Assembly (NCBI RefSeq): GCF_029541745.1
Contig: NZ_CP089746.1
Location: forward strand, 5,341,559 to 5,405,558
Source of the DNA: Streptomyces sp. LX-29
Lineage (GTDB): Bacteria; Actinomycetota; Actinomycetes; Streptomycetales; Streptomycetaceae
Direction of reading: 5' to 3'
Length of the DNA: 64,000 bases
In this document: positions 1 to 10,095 of the stretch, piece by piece
How positions within the stretch are numbered: the stretch's first letter is position 1
Layout of the letters: each line of letters opens with the position of its first letter
Program-made: the position numbers and the translations under genes
Notes under the pieces: model-generated
Database searches by the model: none
Told to the model about the DNA's origin: nothing
What the model saw: the letters and a program-made list of their open reading frames with translations, nothing else

Positions 1-75
1 GAGGTCCGCGCGGACGGCGGGGGAGGGGCCGCCGATCCGCATGCCGAGGCTGATCCACCGGCTCTGCCCGGTCAC
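1..75 (-). CDS. 5' end of an unidentified gene, cut by the window edge
   Basis: A reading frame starts at GTG (73-75) and runs off the left edge; about 25 codons are visible. The GTG overlaps the TGA of the preceding gene as GTGA, the usual sign of translational coupling in actinomycetes. The visible N-terminus (start MTGQSRWISLGMRIGG) matches no family I can name. It is called real only from its coupling to the two genes before it and its codon use. Confidence 0.45.
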   Translation of the reverse strand, partial: MTGQSRWISLGMRIGGPSPAVRADL

Positions 76-242
76 GCGCCGCCCGCCCTGGCCACCCGCC
101 GGTGCGCCTGGATCAGCGCCCGCCCCGCCGGGCAGGGGGCATCGGCGCCCAAGCAGGTGCCGCACGAGGTGAGGTGGTCGAGGACCGCCCGCCAGGTCTC
201 CACGCTCTCGCGGGTCGGGGCGCCGACCGTCGCGTCCGCCAT
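72..242 (-). CDS. Small cysteine-containing hypothetical protein
   Basis: A 56-residue protein starting MADATVGAPTRESVETW. A longer in-frame start exists upstream, but the ATG at 242 overlaps the previous stop as TGATG, so coupled translation from 242 is preferred. It contains a CGTC pair and one further Cys about seven residues on, possibly a small metal site. The function is unknown. It sits in a three-gene minus-strand string opposite a divergent XRE/TPR regulator; small Cys-rich genes next to such regulators are common in Streptomyces. Confidence 0.6.
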   Translation of the reverse strand: MADATVGAPTRESVETWRAVLDHLTSCGTCLGADAPCPAGRALIQAHRRVARAGGA

Positions 243-796
243 CACGCCCGCCCCTCGCGCTGGGCCCGCCGCATGGCGGCGAGCTCGGCGAGCGGGTCGC
301 GCTGCGGCGGGAAGTGATGGGCGCACGGCTTGCACGCGTAGATCGTCCGACCCACTCCGCTGGCGACATGGACGACGGCGACGGCGACGGGCTCGTCGGT
401 CAGCCGATCGCAGCGACGACAGGGCTTCAACGCCCTCGCCGCGGCCAGCAACGCGGCGTGCAGCCGGCCGGGTTCGGTGAGATAGCCGTCATGCGTCGGG
501 GCAACCCGCCAGTGCGGCCCCGGCCCGTACCTGCGGTCCTGCGGCGGCACGGCGACGTAGGCGCCCTTGCCCAGCACCCGTTGGACCGTCCAGTCCCCGG
601 CGGCTCCCGGCGCCACGAGCCAGTACCAGACGGCGCCGTACGAGTCCTCGATGACGGCGCCGCTGTCGCCCCCGAGGAGTGTCAGCGTGCGCTGAGCGAT
701 CGCGGTGGGCACCTTCACGGCGTCCCACCAGATGCCGGCGGGCTGGGGCTCGATGTCCGGGCCATTCGGCGGCCTCCAGGGCTCAATACGGGTCAT
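242..796 (-). CDS. Hypothetical protein with C-terminal zinc-ribbon-like cysteines
   Basis: A 184-residue soluble protein starting at ATG 796. The first ~110 residues are rich in Trp and Tyr and look like a compact beta domain. The C-terminal part has CRRC and, about 25 residues later, CKPC followed by two His, a plausible four-Cys zinc ribbon. No enzyme motif is visible. It is the first gene of a minus-strand operon (next start overlaps its TGA) and is divergent from the XRE/TPR regulator at 1039, so it is a plausible target of that regulator. Function unknown. Confidence 0.65.
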   Translation of the reverse strand: MTRIEPWRPPNGPDIEPQPAGIWWDAVKVPTAIAQRTLTLLGGDSGAVIEDSYGAVWYWLVAPGAAGDWTVQRVLGKGAYVAVPPQDRRYGPGPHWRVAPTHDGYLTEPGRLHAALLAAARALKPCRRCDRLTDEPVAVAVVHVASGVGRTIYACKPCAHHFPPQRDPLAELAAMRRAQREGRA

Positions 797-1038
797 GACG
801 ACGCCTTCCCGCTGCGGGTGGAGCTGGTCCGATCGCGCGCAGCTCCACCTTCACGAGCTGCGGACACGGCCTCAGACAATCAGGTAAAACCGGACGGAAG
901 GGAGGCCAGAGCGATGCAAGAACGATGAAAGTTCAGGGTCCGGGGCGCGGGGCTTTCCGATGCGAGCGCGAGAAGGAGCTGCGGGCGGTAGGCTCCCCTA
1001 GCCTGTGGCGGGAGTGTCGCGAGTCTCTCGGAGCGGAC

Positions 1039-2325
1039 ATGGCCATTCAACGGACGCCCAATGAAACTCTCCGGGCCGTGCGCGAGCTTGAATTTCAGAT
1101 GAGTCGCCCGGAGTTCGCCCGTGACATCGTCACACGTGGCCGGGACATGGGGGAGAACGTTGCCTGTTCGGCCCGTCTGATCGCCGCGTGGGAGGACGGT
1201 ACGGTGCGGTGCCCACAGCCTCCGTACCGACGCATCCTCACCGACATGACGGGTCGGTCCATGATGGAGTTGGGGTTTCGGGTCCCAACCGCTCCCTCGG
1301 CAGGAGGCGATGCGGAAATGGAACGACGCGATTTCGTCTTCGACGGCGTAGCCCTCGTGCTGCCAAAGGGTGTTGATCTGGAGAGGGCGCCCGGGAGGGT
1401 AGGTGCGAGGGAGATCCGCACCATCAGCAAGGCCGTCCATGAGATCTACTCTCACGACCATGATCACGGCTCGGCCTCGTTGCGTCGTGCAGCAGCCGAC
1501 GCTCTGCACACGGCCTACCGTTGGCTACAGGACGGCACATATACACAGCGCACCGGACAGAAGCTTCGATCCGCCGCAGGCTTCCTCTCCATCGCCGCCG
1601 GGTGGCTCTCCTACGACTCCGGACGATCAGCGGACGCGCGCTCTCTGTATGGCGAAGCGCTGGCCGCTGCCCGTATCGCGGACGATGCCGGACTGGAAGC
1701 GCACGCCTTCGGCTGTCTGTCGTTGCTGGCCAAGGCCAGTGGCCGCCCACGCGAAGCGATCTCCGCCGCCCAAGGCGCGCAGACGGTGGCGCGCAATCTC
1801 GAATCACCGCGCATGCTCGCGCTGTTCCACATGAGAGAGGCCAGTGGCTGGGCGCTTATGGGCGATCGTTCCGCCGTCGATCGGGCGGTAGTCCGTGCGC
1901 ACAACTATTACGCTCACGGAAGCCGCGAGATGGACCCCGACTGGCTGGAGTTCTTCACTCCCGCTGAACTGGCCGGTCTCGAATCGCTGTGCCGCGCGGA
2001 CCTTGGCCAGCATGACCGCGCCGCTGCCGGGGCGGAGCAAGCCGTGCTTCTGCACGGGGAGGGCTTTGCCCGAAACCGGGCCCTGTACACCGCAGATGTC
2101 GCTATCCAGCAGGCTGTCCGGGACCGGCCGGAGCCGGAAGCTGCCGCCGAGGCCGCTGGCCTTGTCCTGGCGTTCATCCCGGAGGTGAAGTCGGACCGGC
2201 TACTGAAGGCGCTGCATGACGTCGCTGGGGCGCTGCAGCGTCATTCCCGTGTCCCCGCAGTCGCCCACTGGCTGGAGCAGTACCGAACCACCACCGGGTG
2301 TACCCCGAAGAGGAGCGAGGCGTGA
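1039..2325 (+). CDS. XRE-type DNA-binding regulator with C-terminal TPR-like repeats
   Basis: A 428-residue protein counted from ATG 1039 (MAIQRTPNETLRAVREL). A longer frame opens at 925, but its extra ~38 residues look non-conserved and basic. Residues ~8-70 resemble the divergent helix-turn-helix of actinomycete XRE/TPR regulators, with the typical WEDG turn (around residue 52) and PPYRR. From ~120 onward the protein is Ala-rich helical repeats of TPR type. The stop overlaps the GTG of the acetyltransferase gene as GTGA, so the two are co-translated. The ligand is unknown; related architectures respond to small molecules or peptides. Confidence 0.7.
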   Translation: MAIQRTPNETLRAVRELEFQMSRPEFARDIVTRGRDMGENVACSARLIAAWEDGTVRCPQPPYRRILTDMTGRSMMELGFRVPTAPSAGGDAEMERRDFVFDGVALVLPKGVDLERAPGRVGAREIRTISKAVHEIYSHDHDHGSASLRRAAADALHTAYRWLQDGTYTQRTGQKLRSAAGFLSIAAGWLSYDSGRSADARSLYGEALAAARIADDAGLEAHAFGCLSLLAKASGRPREAISAAQGAQTVARNLESPRMLALFHMREASGWALMGDRSAVDRAVVRAHNYYAHGSREMDPDWLEFFTPAELAGLESLCRADLGQHDRAAAGAEQAVLLHGEGFARNRALYTADVAIQQAVRDRPEPEAAAEAAGLVLAFIPEVKSDRLLKALHDVAGALQRHSRVPAVAHWLEQYRTTTGCTPKRSEA

Positions 2326-2897
2326 ATCCGGGGACCAGCATGGGTGTTGTTATCCGCAGCTACGGGCCCGGTCAGGTGCCCACCCTGGTGGACGCCCTGT
2401 CCGACGTGTGGGCCGACGCGCATCCCGAACTCGTCGACAACCCGGAGGCGGCCACCGACGGGTTGTCCGTTGCCGCCCTTCGCCGTCAGATCCTGGGCCA
2501 CGTCAAGCACGAGGGCTTCTCTCTCGCCGCTGCCTACAGCGGCGGGACGATGGTCGGCTTCGGATACGCCTTCCCCTGCACCCCCGAGTACTGGTTCGGC
2601 GCGGAACTGCTGCCCCACATCCCCCCACAGGTCCTGAGCGGTCGGCTCATGGGGCTGTGCGAGCTAGCGGTTCGTCGGCCCTGGCAGTCCCAGGGCATCG
2701 GCTCCCGTGTCCACGCCGAACTGGTCAAGGCCATCGACCCGCAGTGGTCGTCGCTGCTTGCGCTTCCCTCCAACCAGCGTGGCCAAGGTCTGTACGAACG
2801 GCTCGGGTACCGCTACGCCGGGCCGTACCGCAACACGCCGGACGGCCCCGTATTCGACCTGCTGGTCATGCAAGTCATTCCGGAACCCGAAGCCTGA
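2322..2897 (+). CDS. GNAT-family N-acetyltransferase
   Basis: A 191-residue protein from GTG 2322, preceded by GAAGAGGAG and overlapping the upstream stop; ATG 2340 is the alternative start. It shows the GNAT order: a beta-strand with a small hydrophobic core, then ELAVRRPWQSQGIGSRVH (motif A, acetyl-CoA pyrophosphate loop Q-x-x-G-I-G) near residues 115-130, then an NQRGQGLYERLGYRYAG end (motif B) near 155-170. Acetyl transfer from acetyl-CoA to an amine is the family reaction; the substrate cannot be read from sequence. Coupling to the XRE/TPR gene suggests a regulator-effector pair. Confidence 0.85.
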   Translation: MNPGTSMGVVIRSYGPGQVPTLVDALSDVWADAHPELVDNPEAATDGLSVAALRRQILGHVKHEGFSLAAAYSGGTMVGFGYAFPCTPEYWFGAELLPHIPPQVLSGRLMGLCELAVRRPWQSQGIGSRVHAELVKAIDPQWSSLLALPSNQRGQGLYERLGYRYAGPYRNTPDGPVFDLLVMQVIPEPEA

Positions 2898-3028
2898 CGC
2901 TTCATAGAGCCCGCGCGCCAGGCGGACCCGTCAGGTGTTGGTAACGCCATGGCCACGTCACATTTCCCCGCAACGCCTACAGTCCATCCGCTCGGAGATC
3001 TTGTCGCCAAGGACAACACGGGGGAAAC

Positions 3029-3499
3029 GTGGGCAACGCGACGTACGAGGAGAAGTGGGCGCTGTTCCAGGCGCCGGGGCAGCCGACGCCCCCGTCTCAC
3101 ATGCGGCTCAACCAGGCCGGCGTCAACGGTGGCGGCACCGGGCCCGGGGGGCAGGCGAGGCTCAACGTCACCTCGTCGCTTCTGGACACGCGGGCGGGGA
3201 AGGCCGACGAGGTGCGGGGGAGTTTCCTCAAGGCCGACGACGACGTGATGCGGGAGACCGGGGAGGTGCCCGGCACCCTCGCCGGGTTCGCCGCCGATGA
3301 GGCGCTCACCGCCTTCCAGGAGCGCTGGCGGGACCAGATGTCCTACGTACAGGAGAAGTTCACCGGGACCGTCCAGGCGCTGCGCGAGGCGGCGGAGGCG
3401 TTCCGTGCGGAGGAGGAGAAGCGGCGGCGGTCCATGGGGGGCGGCCAGCAGAACTCCAACGGGCAGAACTCCAACGGGCAGGGCGGGGGCACGCCCTGA
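3029..3499 (+). CDS. WXG100-like small secreted-type protein
   Basis: A 156-residue protein from GTG 3029, preceded by a GGGGGAAA purine tract. The central part is predicted all-helical (residues ~50-135) and the C-terminus is an Asn/Gly/Gln-rich tail with a short direct repeat (NSNGQNSNGQ). The size, helical hairpin and lack of a signal peptide resemble the small partner of a WXG100 pair exported by type VII (ESX) machinery, although no W-x-G is present. It overlaps the next gene as TGATG. No eccC or other ESX genes are in the window, so export is inferred only. Confidence 0.6.
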   Translation: MGNATYEEKWALFQAPGQPTPPSHMRLNQAGVNGGGTGPGGQARLNVTSSLLDTRAGKADEVRGSFLKADDDVMRETGEVPGTLAGFAADEALTAFQERWRDQMSYVQEKFTGTVQALREAAEAFRAEEEKRRRSMGGGQQNSNGQNSNGQGGGTP

Positions 3500-5841
3500 T
3501 GAGCGGACTGACCTACACCGACGTCCGCAACGCCAACCTCACGCCACTCAGCGAAGCGGTCACGCAGTGGAAGAACGCGCCCAACAAGTTCCAGCAGATC
3601 CAGATCGACTTCTACAACCTCGTCACCAAGGGGCTGGACACCTCCGACTGGGAGGGTGAGGCCCGCGACGGCGCCGTGGAGAAGTTCGAGTGGATCCAGA
3701 AGCAGATGTCCGCCGCCGTGTCGGAGTCCCTGCACGTCTTCAACGTGATGAGTGAGGGACTCACCCAGTTCACCGCCGCGAAGAAGGCGCTGGAGGCCAT
3801 CGAGACCGAGCTCGAGGGGCACAAGCACCTCAGGCTCAACAAGACCGACGGATCGGTCTACCTCCAGCTCAGCGCCGATGAGGAGCCGAGCCGTACCGCG
3901 CTGACCAAGTCCTACGAGGACACCTTCGAGCACTACCGCGACCGCACCCGCAAGGCGATCGAGCAGGCCGCCCAGGCGGACAGCGCGCTGGTCCAGGCCC
4001 TGACGGCCGACGTCAACGGCGAGTCGCGCGGGTTCAACGAGAAGGCGTACGACAGCCTGGGCGAGGCCCGCCGGGAAGCCGAGAAGGACCTGAAGCAGGC
4101 CGTCTCACTCGGCGGTATCGAGAACGGCAAGATGAGCTCCGACCAGCTGAAGCAGCTGTCGGAGCTCATGGGGCGGCACAGCAAGGACCCGCTGTTCGCC
4201 GAGGCGTTCGCCACCGGGCTGGGGCCGGAGAAGACGCTCCAGCTCTGGTACAACGCCACCCATCCGCGCAACCTGAACTTCCCCGACACGGACATCGACG
4301 AGAAGGTCTGGTGGCCGGCGGCGGAGAACCTCCAGGTCAGCCTGGGCACCACGCTGGCGACCGCCACCCACTCCGACAGCCCCGACATGAAGGCGTGGAA
4401 GGACGAGATCCTCCGCATGGGCCCGGAGCGGCTGGAGAGCGGCGGGAACACCCACCCGTACGGCTACCAGGTCATGAGCAACCTCATGCGCTTCGGCACG
4501 TACGACGCGAAGTTCCTGAACACCTACGGTGACCGGCTCCTGGCCTGGGACAAGAAGAACAACACCCGGGACGGCCTGCCCTACTGGTCGAACAACGCCG
4601 ACGTCGACATGCTCAACCTGCACGGAGCCAAGAAGGACGGCTGGCTCGACAAGGGCCATGACCCGGTGATCGGCTTCCTTGAGGGTCTGGGGCACAACCC
4701 GGCCGCCTCCACCGAGTTCTTCAAGCAGCCCGGCGGCGTCAACGGGGTGGTGGACCAGAAGTCCGAGATCAACTCCCACCTCGCCTACCTCGCCCAGGAA
4801 CGCAACTGGATCTTCGACGGGAACACCTCGGGCGAGCCCCGCAAGATGCCGGGACACGAGGCGCTCGGCCACGCCCTCACGGCGGCGACCACGGGCTACG
4901 CCTGGGACGCCGAGGAGCTCCGGGGCAAGGATCCGGAGATCTTCAACCACGGTGGCGACCGGCGGACGGCGGCGACCGCCGATGTGATGGAGCAGGTCGT
5001 CGCCGTCTACGGCGGCGAGGACGGCCCCCGGCTCCTCCACGAGCAGCCCTCGATGGCCACCAGCCTCGGCGTGATGGGCGGGTCCTATGTGGACGACATC
5101 AACCACGCCGTCTCCGGGGTGGGCGACTCCCTGGAGAACGACGAGGCGTTCCCCGCCGGGTACCAGGGCCGCGCCGACTTCGGCAGCAAGGGCGCCGTCG
5201 ACTTCCTCAGCGTCCTCGGCCAGAACCCCGACTCGCACGCCATCATGAACCAGGCCGAACACCTCTACACCCTCGACCGGTTCGCGCAGAATCCATCAGC
5301 CGAAGGGGTGGAGAACTACGCCCACTCCCGCCGGGCGCTCCTCACCGAGGCCGAGGTGCGCGGCATCCTCGACCACTCCCTCTCCGGGCAGATCGAGGCG
5401 ACGTACCAGCACGAGAAGGCGGCGGCGGAGGCCGCGTACAAGAACTCAACGGACTGGACGCGGGTGGGCATGAGCGCCGGCGCCCCCGCGGTGGCACAGG
5501 GGATCGTCAACATCGTGGGGAAGTCCGGTCCCTGGGGGCTGGCCATCCCCGTGGTCATGGGCGGGGCCACGGAGTTCGCGAAGCTCTTCCACAACGACGC
5601 GGTGTTCGGCGGCCCGCAGCTCCCCCAGCCCACCGACTCCCGCCAGCTCTTCGAGAACGGCGTCACGACGCTGGGCAAGACGGCGGAGCAGTACGAGTTC
5701 GCGAAGTACGAGAGGGAGTACGGGGCGGGTGTCGATGCCGTGGACGCGAAGGGCACGCTCTCTGATCGGATCAAGCAGGCTTACCTCGGCACGGGGACGG
5801 CGACCGACCTCTACCGGGGACGCAGTCCGTACACGCCGTGA
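3499..5841 (+). CDS. Large LXG/WXG-like protein (DUF6571-type, from memory)
   Basis: A 780-residue protein. The N-terminal ~200 residues are a long helical bundle with a W-E-G at residues 51-53 (TSDWEGEARDG), typical of LXG/WXG export domains. The middle (~230-620) is a globular region with repeated short helices; near the C-terminus (~660-700) lies a Gly/Ala-rich hydrophobic stretch that could cross or perturb a membrane. The layout resembles large actinobacterial proteins I remember as DUF6571, paired with a small WXG partner. No nuclease, NADase or ADP-ribosyl motif was recognised at the C-terminus, so a toxin role is not supported. It is coupled to the gene before it. Confidence 0.6.
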   Translation: MSGLTYTDVRNANLTPLSEAVTQWKNAPNKFQQIQIDFYNLVTKGLDTSDWEGEARDGAVEKFEWIQKQMSAAVSESLHVFNVMSEGLTQFTAAKKALEAIETELEGHKHLRLNKTDGSVYLQLSADEEPSRTALTKSYEDTFEHYRDRTRKAIEQAAQADSALVQALTADVNGESRGFNEKAYDSLGEARREAEKDLKQAVSLGGIENGKMSSDQLKQLSELMGRHSKDPLFAEAFATGLGPEKTLQLWYNATHPRNLNFPDTDIDEKVWWPAAENLQVSLGTTLATATHSDSPDMKAWKDEILRMGPERLESGGNTHPYGYQVMSNLMRFGTYDAKFLNTYGDRLLAWDKKNNTRDGLPYWSNNADVDMLNLHGAKKDGWLDKGHDPVIGFLEGLGHNPAASTEFFKQPGGVNGVVDQKSEINSHLAYLAQERNWIFDGNTSGEPRKMPGHEALGHALTAATTGYAWDAEELRGKDPEIFNHGGDRRTAATADVMEQVVAVYGGEDGPRLLHEQPSMATSLGVMGGSYVDDINHAVSGVGDSLENDEAFPAGYQGRADFGSKGAVDFLSVLGQNPDSHAIMNQAEHLYTLDRFAQNPSAEGVENYAHSRRALLTEAEVRGILDHSLSGQIEATYQHEKAAAEAAYKNSTDWTRVGMSAGAPAVAQGIVNIVGKSGPWGLAIPVVMGGATEFAKLFHNDAVFGGPQLPQPTDSRQLFENGVTTLGKTAEQYEFAKYEREYGAGVDAVDAKGTLSDRIKQAYLGTGTATDLYRGRSPYTP

Positions 5842-6517
5842 CCGTCGCACGACGGCACTCCCGCTGTGGCTGTGCGTCGCGGCGCTGAGCGTGGCGTCGT
5901 GCACGGCGGAGGAGAAGAAGGCGGACGGCGTTCCGGCGGCGAAGGTGTGCGCCTCCTCGCTCGACGCGCCGGCGGCTCAGGCGCTCGACCGCCTGAGCCG
6001 GGTGGAGGAGTTCCGGGATGTGGAGGGCCCCTCGTTCGAAGGCGCGGTGGCCAACCTGCGGCAGGGCGTCTCCTTCCAGGAGACGCGCCGCTCGTCGGTG
6101 TGCCGCGTGCGTGAGGCGCGGGACACCGAAGGCTCGCCCCTCTTCGACATCGAGTTCGCCCACCCGGGCTCCGAGATCGACTGGCCGGAGAGGCTGAGGC
6201 CGTACGAGACGTACTACCGCGTGGGCTTGTACGGGAAGGCGAGTGAGAGCGACGCGCTCATCGCCTTCCGCTGCGACGGGGGCCTCGGCGAGGGCGCTCC
6301 GCCCATCGCGCTGGGCACCCTGCATCTGTGGCCCAAGGACGACGCCTACGAGGTGTCGGGTGGGCCGGAGCGGGGCCGGCTGCTCATGACCATCCTCCAT
6401 GCCGCGACCCGGGTGATGGCCGAGGAGCTGGGCTGTCGGAAGCAGGCCGGCATTCCGACGAAGCTCCCCGAGCCGTCCGACCGCTCCGCGTACCGGAAGC
6501 CGGAGAAGGGCCGCTAG
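5729..6517 (+). CDS. Putative lipoprotein, start region possibly frameshifted
   Basis: The frame contains a clear lipoprotein signal: hydrophobic LPLWLCVAALSVASC with lipobox V-A-S-C, then EEKK and a ~200-residue extracytoplasmic domain with three further Cys. No good start lies just ahead of the signal; the first candidates (GTG 5729, ATG 5735, CTG 5762) give an atypical 40-50 residue N-region that overlaps the previous gene. By contrast GTG 5838, which overlaps the preceding stop as GTGA, opens MTVARR in another frame and would join the signal perfectly if one base were added. The true start may be 5838 with a one-base deletion or sequencing error. Function unknown; likely membrane-anchored and linked to the WXG pair. 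Confidence 0.6.
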   Translation: MSMPWTRRARSLIGSSRLTSARGRRPTSTGDAVRTRRDRRTTALPLWLCVAALSVASCTAEEKKADGVPAAKVCASSLDAPAAQALDRLSRVEEFRDVEGPSFEGAVANLRQGVSFQETRRSSVCRVREARDTEGSPLFDIEFAHPGSEIDWPERLRPYETYYRVGLYGKASESDALIAFRCDGGLGEGAPPIALGTLHLWPKDDAYEVSGGPERGRLLMTILHAATRVMAEELGCRKQAGIPTKLPEPSDRSAYRKPEKGR

Positions 6518-6575
6518 GGCCGCCCGGAGCCCGGCCCCTCGGGAGGACGTGCCCCTCGCCGCGCGCCCCGCGGGG

Positions 6576-7535
6576 TCAGCGCTTGCGGGGGGCGCGGTCG
6601 CGGGCGCGCTTGCCCGGGCCCACCGTGACGACCTCGAAGTTGGACTTCGTGGTGTCCAGCCGGTGGAAGAGGTTGTCCGGGCCGGCGATGCAGACCTTGG
6701 CGACCTGCTCCGCCTTGAGGGAGGCGACCACCTTCGGCCAGTCGATCGGCAGATCGAACGTGTCCAGGAGCATGGTGCGCAGCGCGTCGGCGGTGCGGAT
6801 GATCGTGCCGTCCTGGTCGGTGACGACCGGCAGCTTCGGGTCCGCCAGCTCGTACTTCGGCAGGACGTCCTCCTCGACGCGGCGGCGCAGCTCCTTGAAG
6901 GCGGGCGCGTGCACGGCCGGCACCATGGTGTACATCGAGTAGCCGCCGATCTGGCTGACCCGGTGCTTGAGCCCCTCCAGCTCCTTCTCCCGCAGGGAGA
7001 TCATGCAGAAGCCCTCGTCGAGGTAGCCGGAGTAGTCGTACCACTCGCCGCGCTCGTCGAACTCGGCGAGAATCTCGGCCAGCTTCTCCCGGGGGGTGCG
7101 GAAGAAGGTGTGGGTGACCGCGTCCTGGTACTCCTCGGTGAAGTACTGGATCTCGTAGCGGGCCATCTCCGCGGTGAGCCGGACCAGCTCCGGGAAGGGC
7201 AGCGAGCCGACGAAGGCGGTGGCCGCCTTCTGGCCGAAGCTGGGGCCCACGCAGATCTCGGGGACGAGGCCCAGCTCCTCCACGGCCCGGTCGGCCGAGG
7301 CCATCGAGTTGACCAGGAAGGCGATCTGGGTGGCCTCGGAGTAGTCGTCCTCGGAGTCGCGGAGGCGGTCGAAGACGGAGTAGCCCAGCGCCTCGTCGGC
7401 CTCGGCCAGCCGCTTGCGGGCGAAGGGGTCGAGCATCAGGAACTTGCCCACCTCGGCGAAGCTGGACGGTCCCATGCCGGGGAAGACGATGGCGGTCTTG
7501 GGCTGTGCGGCGGCGGTCGACTCGGTTGCCGTCAT
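6576..7535 (-). CDS. Stand-alone FabD-like acyltransferase (probable 4-guanidinobutyryl-CoA:ACP transferase)
   Basis: A 319-residue discrete acyltransferase of the malonyl-CoA:ACP transferase fold. It has FPGMG near residue 18 (family FPGQG), the nucleophile elbow GPSFG at 97-101 (Ser99; family GHSxG, here with Pro instead of His) and PAVHAP with the partner His at 209. Discrete AT proteins of this kind load unusual starters onto an acyl carrier protein. Given the arginine monooxygenase and CoA ligase nearby, transfer of 4-guanidinobutyryl from CoA to a loading-module ACP is the likely job. The GPSFG change suggests non-malonyl specificity. It is separated from the exporter genes by an intrinsic terminator. 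Alternative: loading of another amino-acyl starter. Confidence 0.75.
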   Translation of the reverse strand: MTATESTAAAQPKTAIVFPGMGPSSFAEVGKFLMLDPFARKRLAEADEALGYSVFDRLRDSEDDYSEATQIAFLVNSMASADRAVEELGLVPEICVGPSFGQKAATAFVGSLPFPELVRLTAEMARYEIQYFTEEYQDAVTHTFFRTPREKLAEILAEFDERGEWYDYSGYLDEGFCMISLREKELEGLKHRVSQIGGYSMYTMVPAVHAPAFKELRRRVEEDVLPKYELADPKLPVVTDQDGTIIRTADALRTMLLDTFDLPIDWPKVVASLKAEQVAKVCIAGPDNLFHRLDTTKSNFEVVTVGPGKRARDRAPRKR

Positions 7536-7574
7536 GTCGGTGTGTCCTCACTTCTCGGACTGCTCGGGGGTTGG

Positions 7575-7615
7575 AAAAAACGCAGCCGAGGGGCCCGCGC
7601 CGGCAGGCCCCTCGG
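7575..7615 (-). terminator. Intrinsic terminator after the ABC permease gene
   Basis: A perfect 10-bp stem, CCGAGGGGCC (7586-7595) with GGCCCCTCGG (7606-7615), is followed on the minus strand by CTGCG and a run of six T (7575-7580). It lies 25 bp past the permease stop and 40 bp before the acyltransferase start, so most transporter transcripts should end here and the acyltransferase needs readthrough or its own promoter. Confidence 0.8.
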
Positions 7616-7639
7616 ATGTCGCGCTCGGTCGGCTCAGGG

Positions 7640-9069
7640 TCAGTCCTGCGCCCGCTTGTTGAAGCCCTTGATGCCGATGAACCCGTAGAGCAGGCACGCG
7701 GCGCCGATGGCGGAGACGCAGATCCACAGCGGGATCGAGTCCGGCCCCTCGGGCGGCAGCAGCAGCCCGCGCATCGCCTCGCTGACGTACGTCAGCGGGT
7801 TGAAGGCGCACAGGATCTGGAACCAGCGGAGGTCCGACAGGCTCTGCCACGGGAACTGGGTGGCGCCGGTGAACATGATCGGGGTCAGCGTCATGGCGAA
7901 CACGATGCTGATGTGGCGGGCGGGCGCCAGGGTGCCCAGCGTCAGCCCCACACAGCCGCCGACCAGCCCGCCGAGGGTGAGGATGCCCAGCGTCGCGGGG
8001 AGCGTGTGCAACGGCCAGCTGACGTTGTCCAGCAGCGCCAGACCGATCGGGATCATGATCAGCGAGCCGATCAGACCGCGGATCGCGCCGAAGACCACCT
8101 TCTCGATCGCCACCAGCGCGAACGGGATCGGCGCCAGCAGTCGGTCCTCGATCTCCTTCGTCCAGGAGAAGTCGATGGCCAGCGGCAGCGCGGTGTTCTG
8201 CAGCGCCACCAGGAAGCTGTTCAGCGCGACGACGCCGGGCAGCAGCACCTGCTCGAAGCCGGGCGCCGTGTAGCCGAGCTGTCCCAGCACCTTGCCGAAG
8301 ACGAAGAGGATGAAGAACGGCTCGACCAGCACCTGGCCCAGGAAGGGCGCGAGCTCCCGGCCGGTGACGAAGATGTCCCGCCACAGGATGAAGAAGAACG
8401 TGCGCCAGCGACCCGCGCGGCGCCGGTGCCGGCCGCCCTTGCCCGCGGACCGGGCCGGCTTGACGGCGGCCGCGGGCGCGGCGACGGCCTCGGCGACGGC
8501 CACGCCACCGCCCTTGGCGCCACCCTCGACGGCGGCGCCCTTCACCCCGGCGCCGCCCTCGGCCTGGGCGCCGCCCTTGGCCTGGGAACCGCCCTTGGCC
8601 AGGGCGCCGGCCCCGGTCTCGGTGTCGGTCTCGCTGTCGGTGTCGGTCGGGGTGGCGAAGACATGGCCTGGAGGCAGGGCGGGCGAGGTGACGTTGGTGA
8701 TCACCGGGACGACGGCGGTGTCGGAGTTGCCCGAGGCGCCGCCCTTCCCGTCCCCGGCCGGCTTGCCCTTCCCGGCGGCGGGACCGGCGTCGCCGGCCTT
8801 CGTCCCGGGAGCCCTGCCGGCCGCGCCACCGGCGGGCTTGCCCCCGGCGGACTTGCCGCCGGCAGGCTTGCCACCGGTGGACTTGCCACCGCCGGACGCG
8901 CCACCTCGGCCGGGCGAACCCGACCCGCCGGACGCGGCACCCTGGCCCGGTGCCCCGCCCTTGGCGGATATCGCGGGCTTGGCGGCCCCCTCGCCGCGGG
9001 GCTCGGCACCCCCGGCGGACTTCTTTGCGGCTCCGTCCCCGGCGGGCGTGGACGGGGGAGCGGAAGTGG

Positions 9070-9073
<4 letters not shown>
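7640..9073 (-). CDS. ABC-2 type exporter permease with a long disordered N-terminal extension
   Basis: A 477-residue protein. Residues ~235-477 are a normal DrrB/ABC-2 permease with about six membrane segments (for example FFFILWRDIFVTG, QVLVEPFFILFVFG, then hydrophobic blocks to ACLLYGFIGIKG). The first ~230 residues are almost only Gly, Ala, Pro, Lys and Ser with short GGK(S/P)xGG-type repeats, followed by a basic RRRAGRW just before the first membrane helix. Ordinary DrrB proteins are ~250-290 residues, so the extension is additional. The start ATG overlaps the ATPase stop as ATGA. It is inferred to export the product of this gene block. Confidence 0.85.
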
Positions 9074-10095
<1,022 letters not shown>

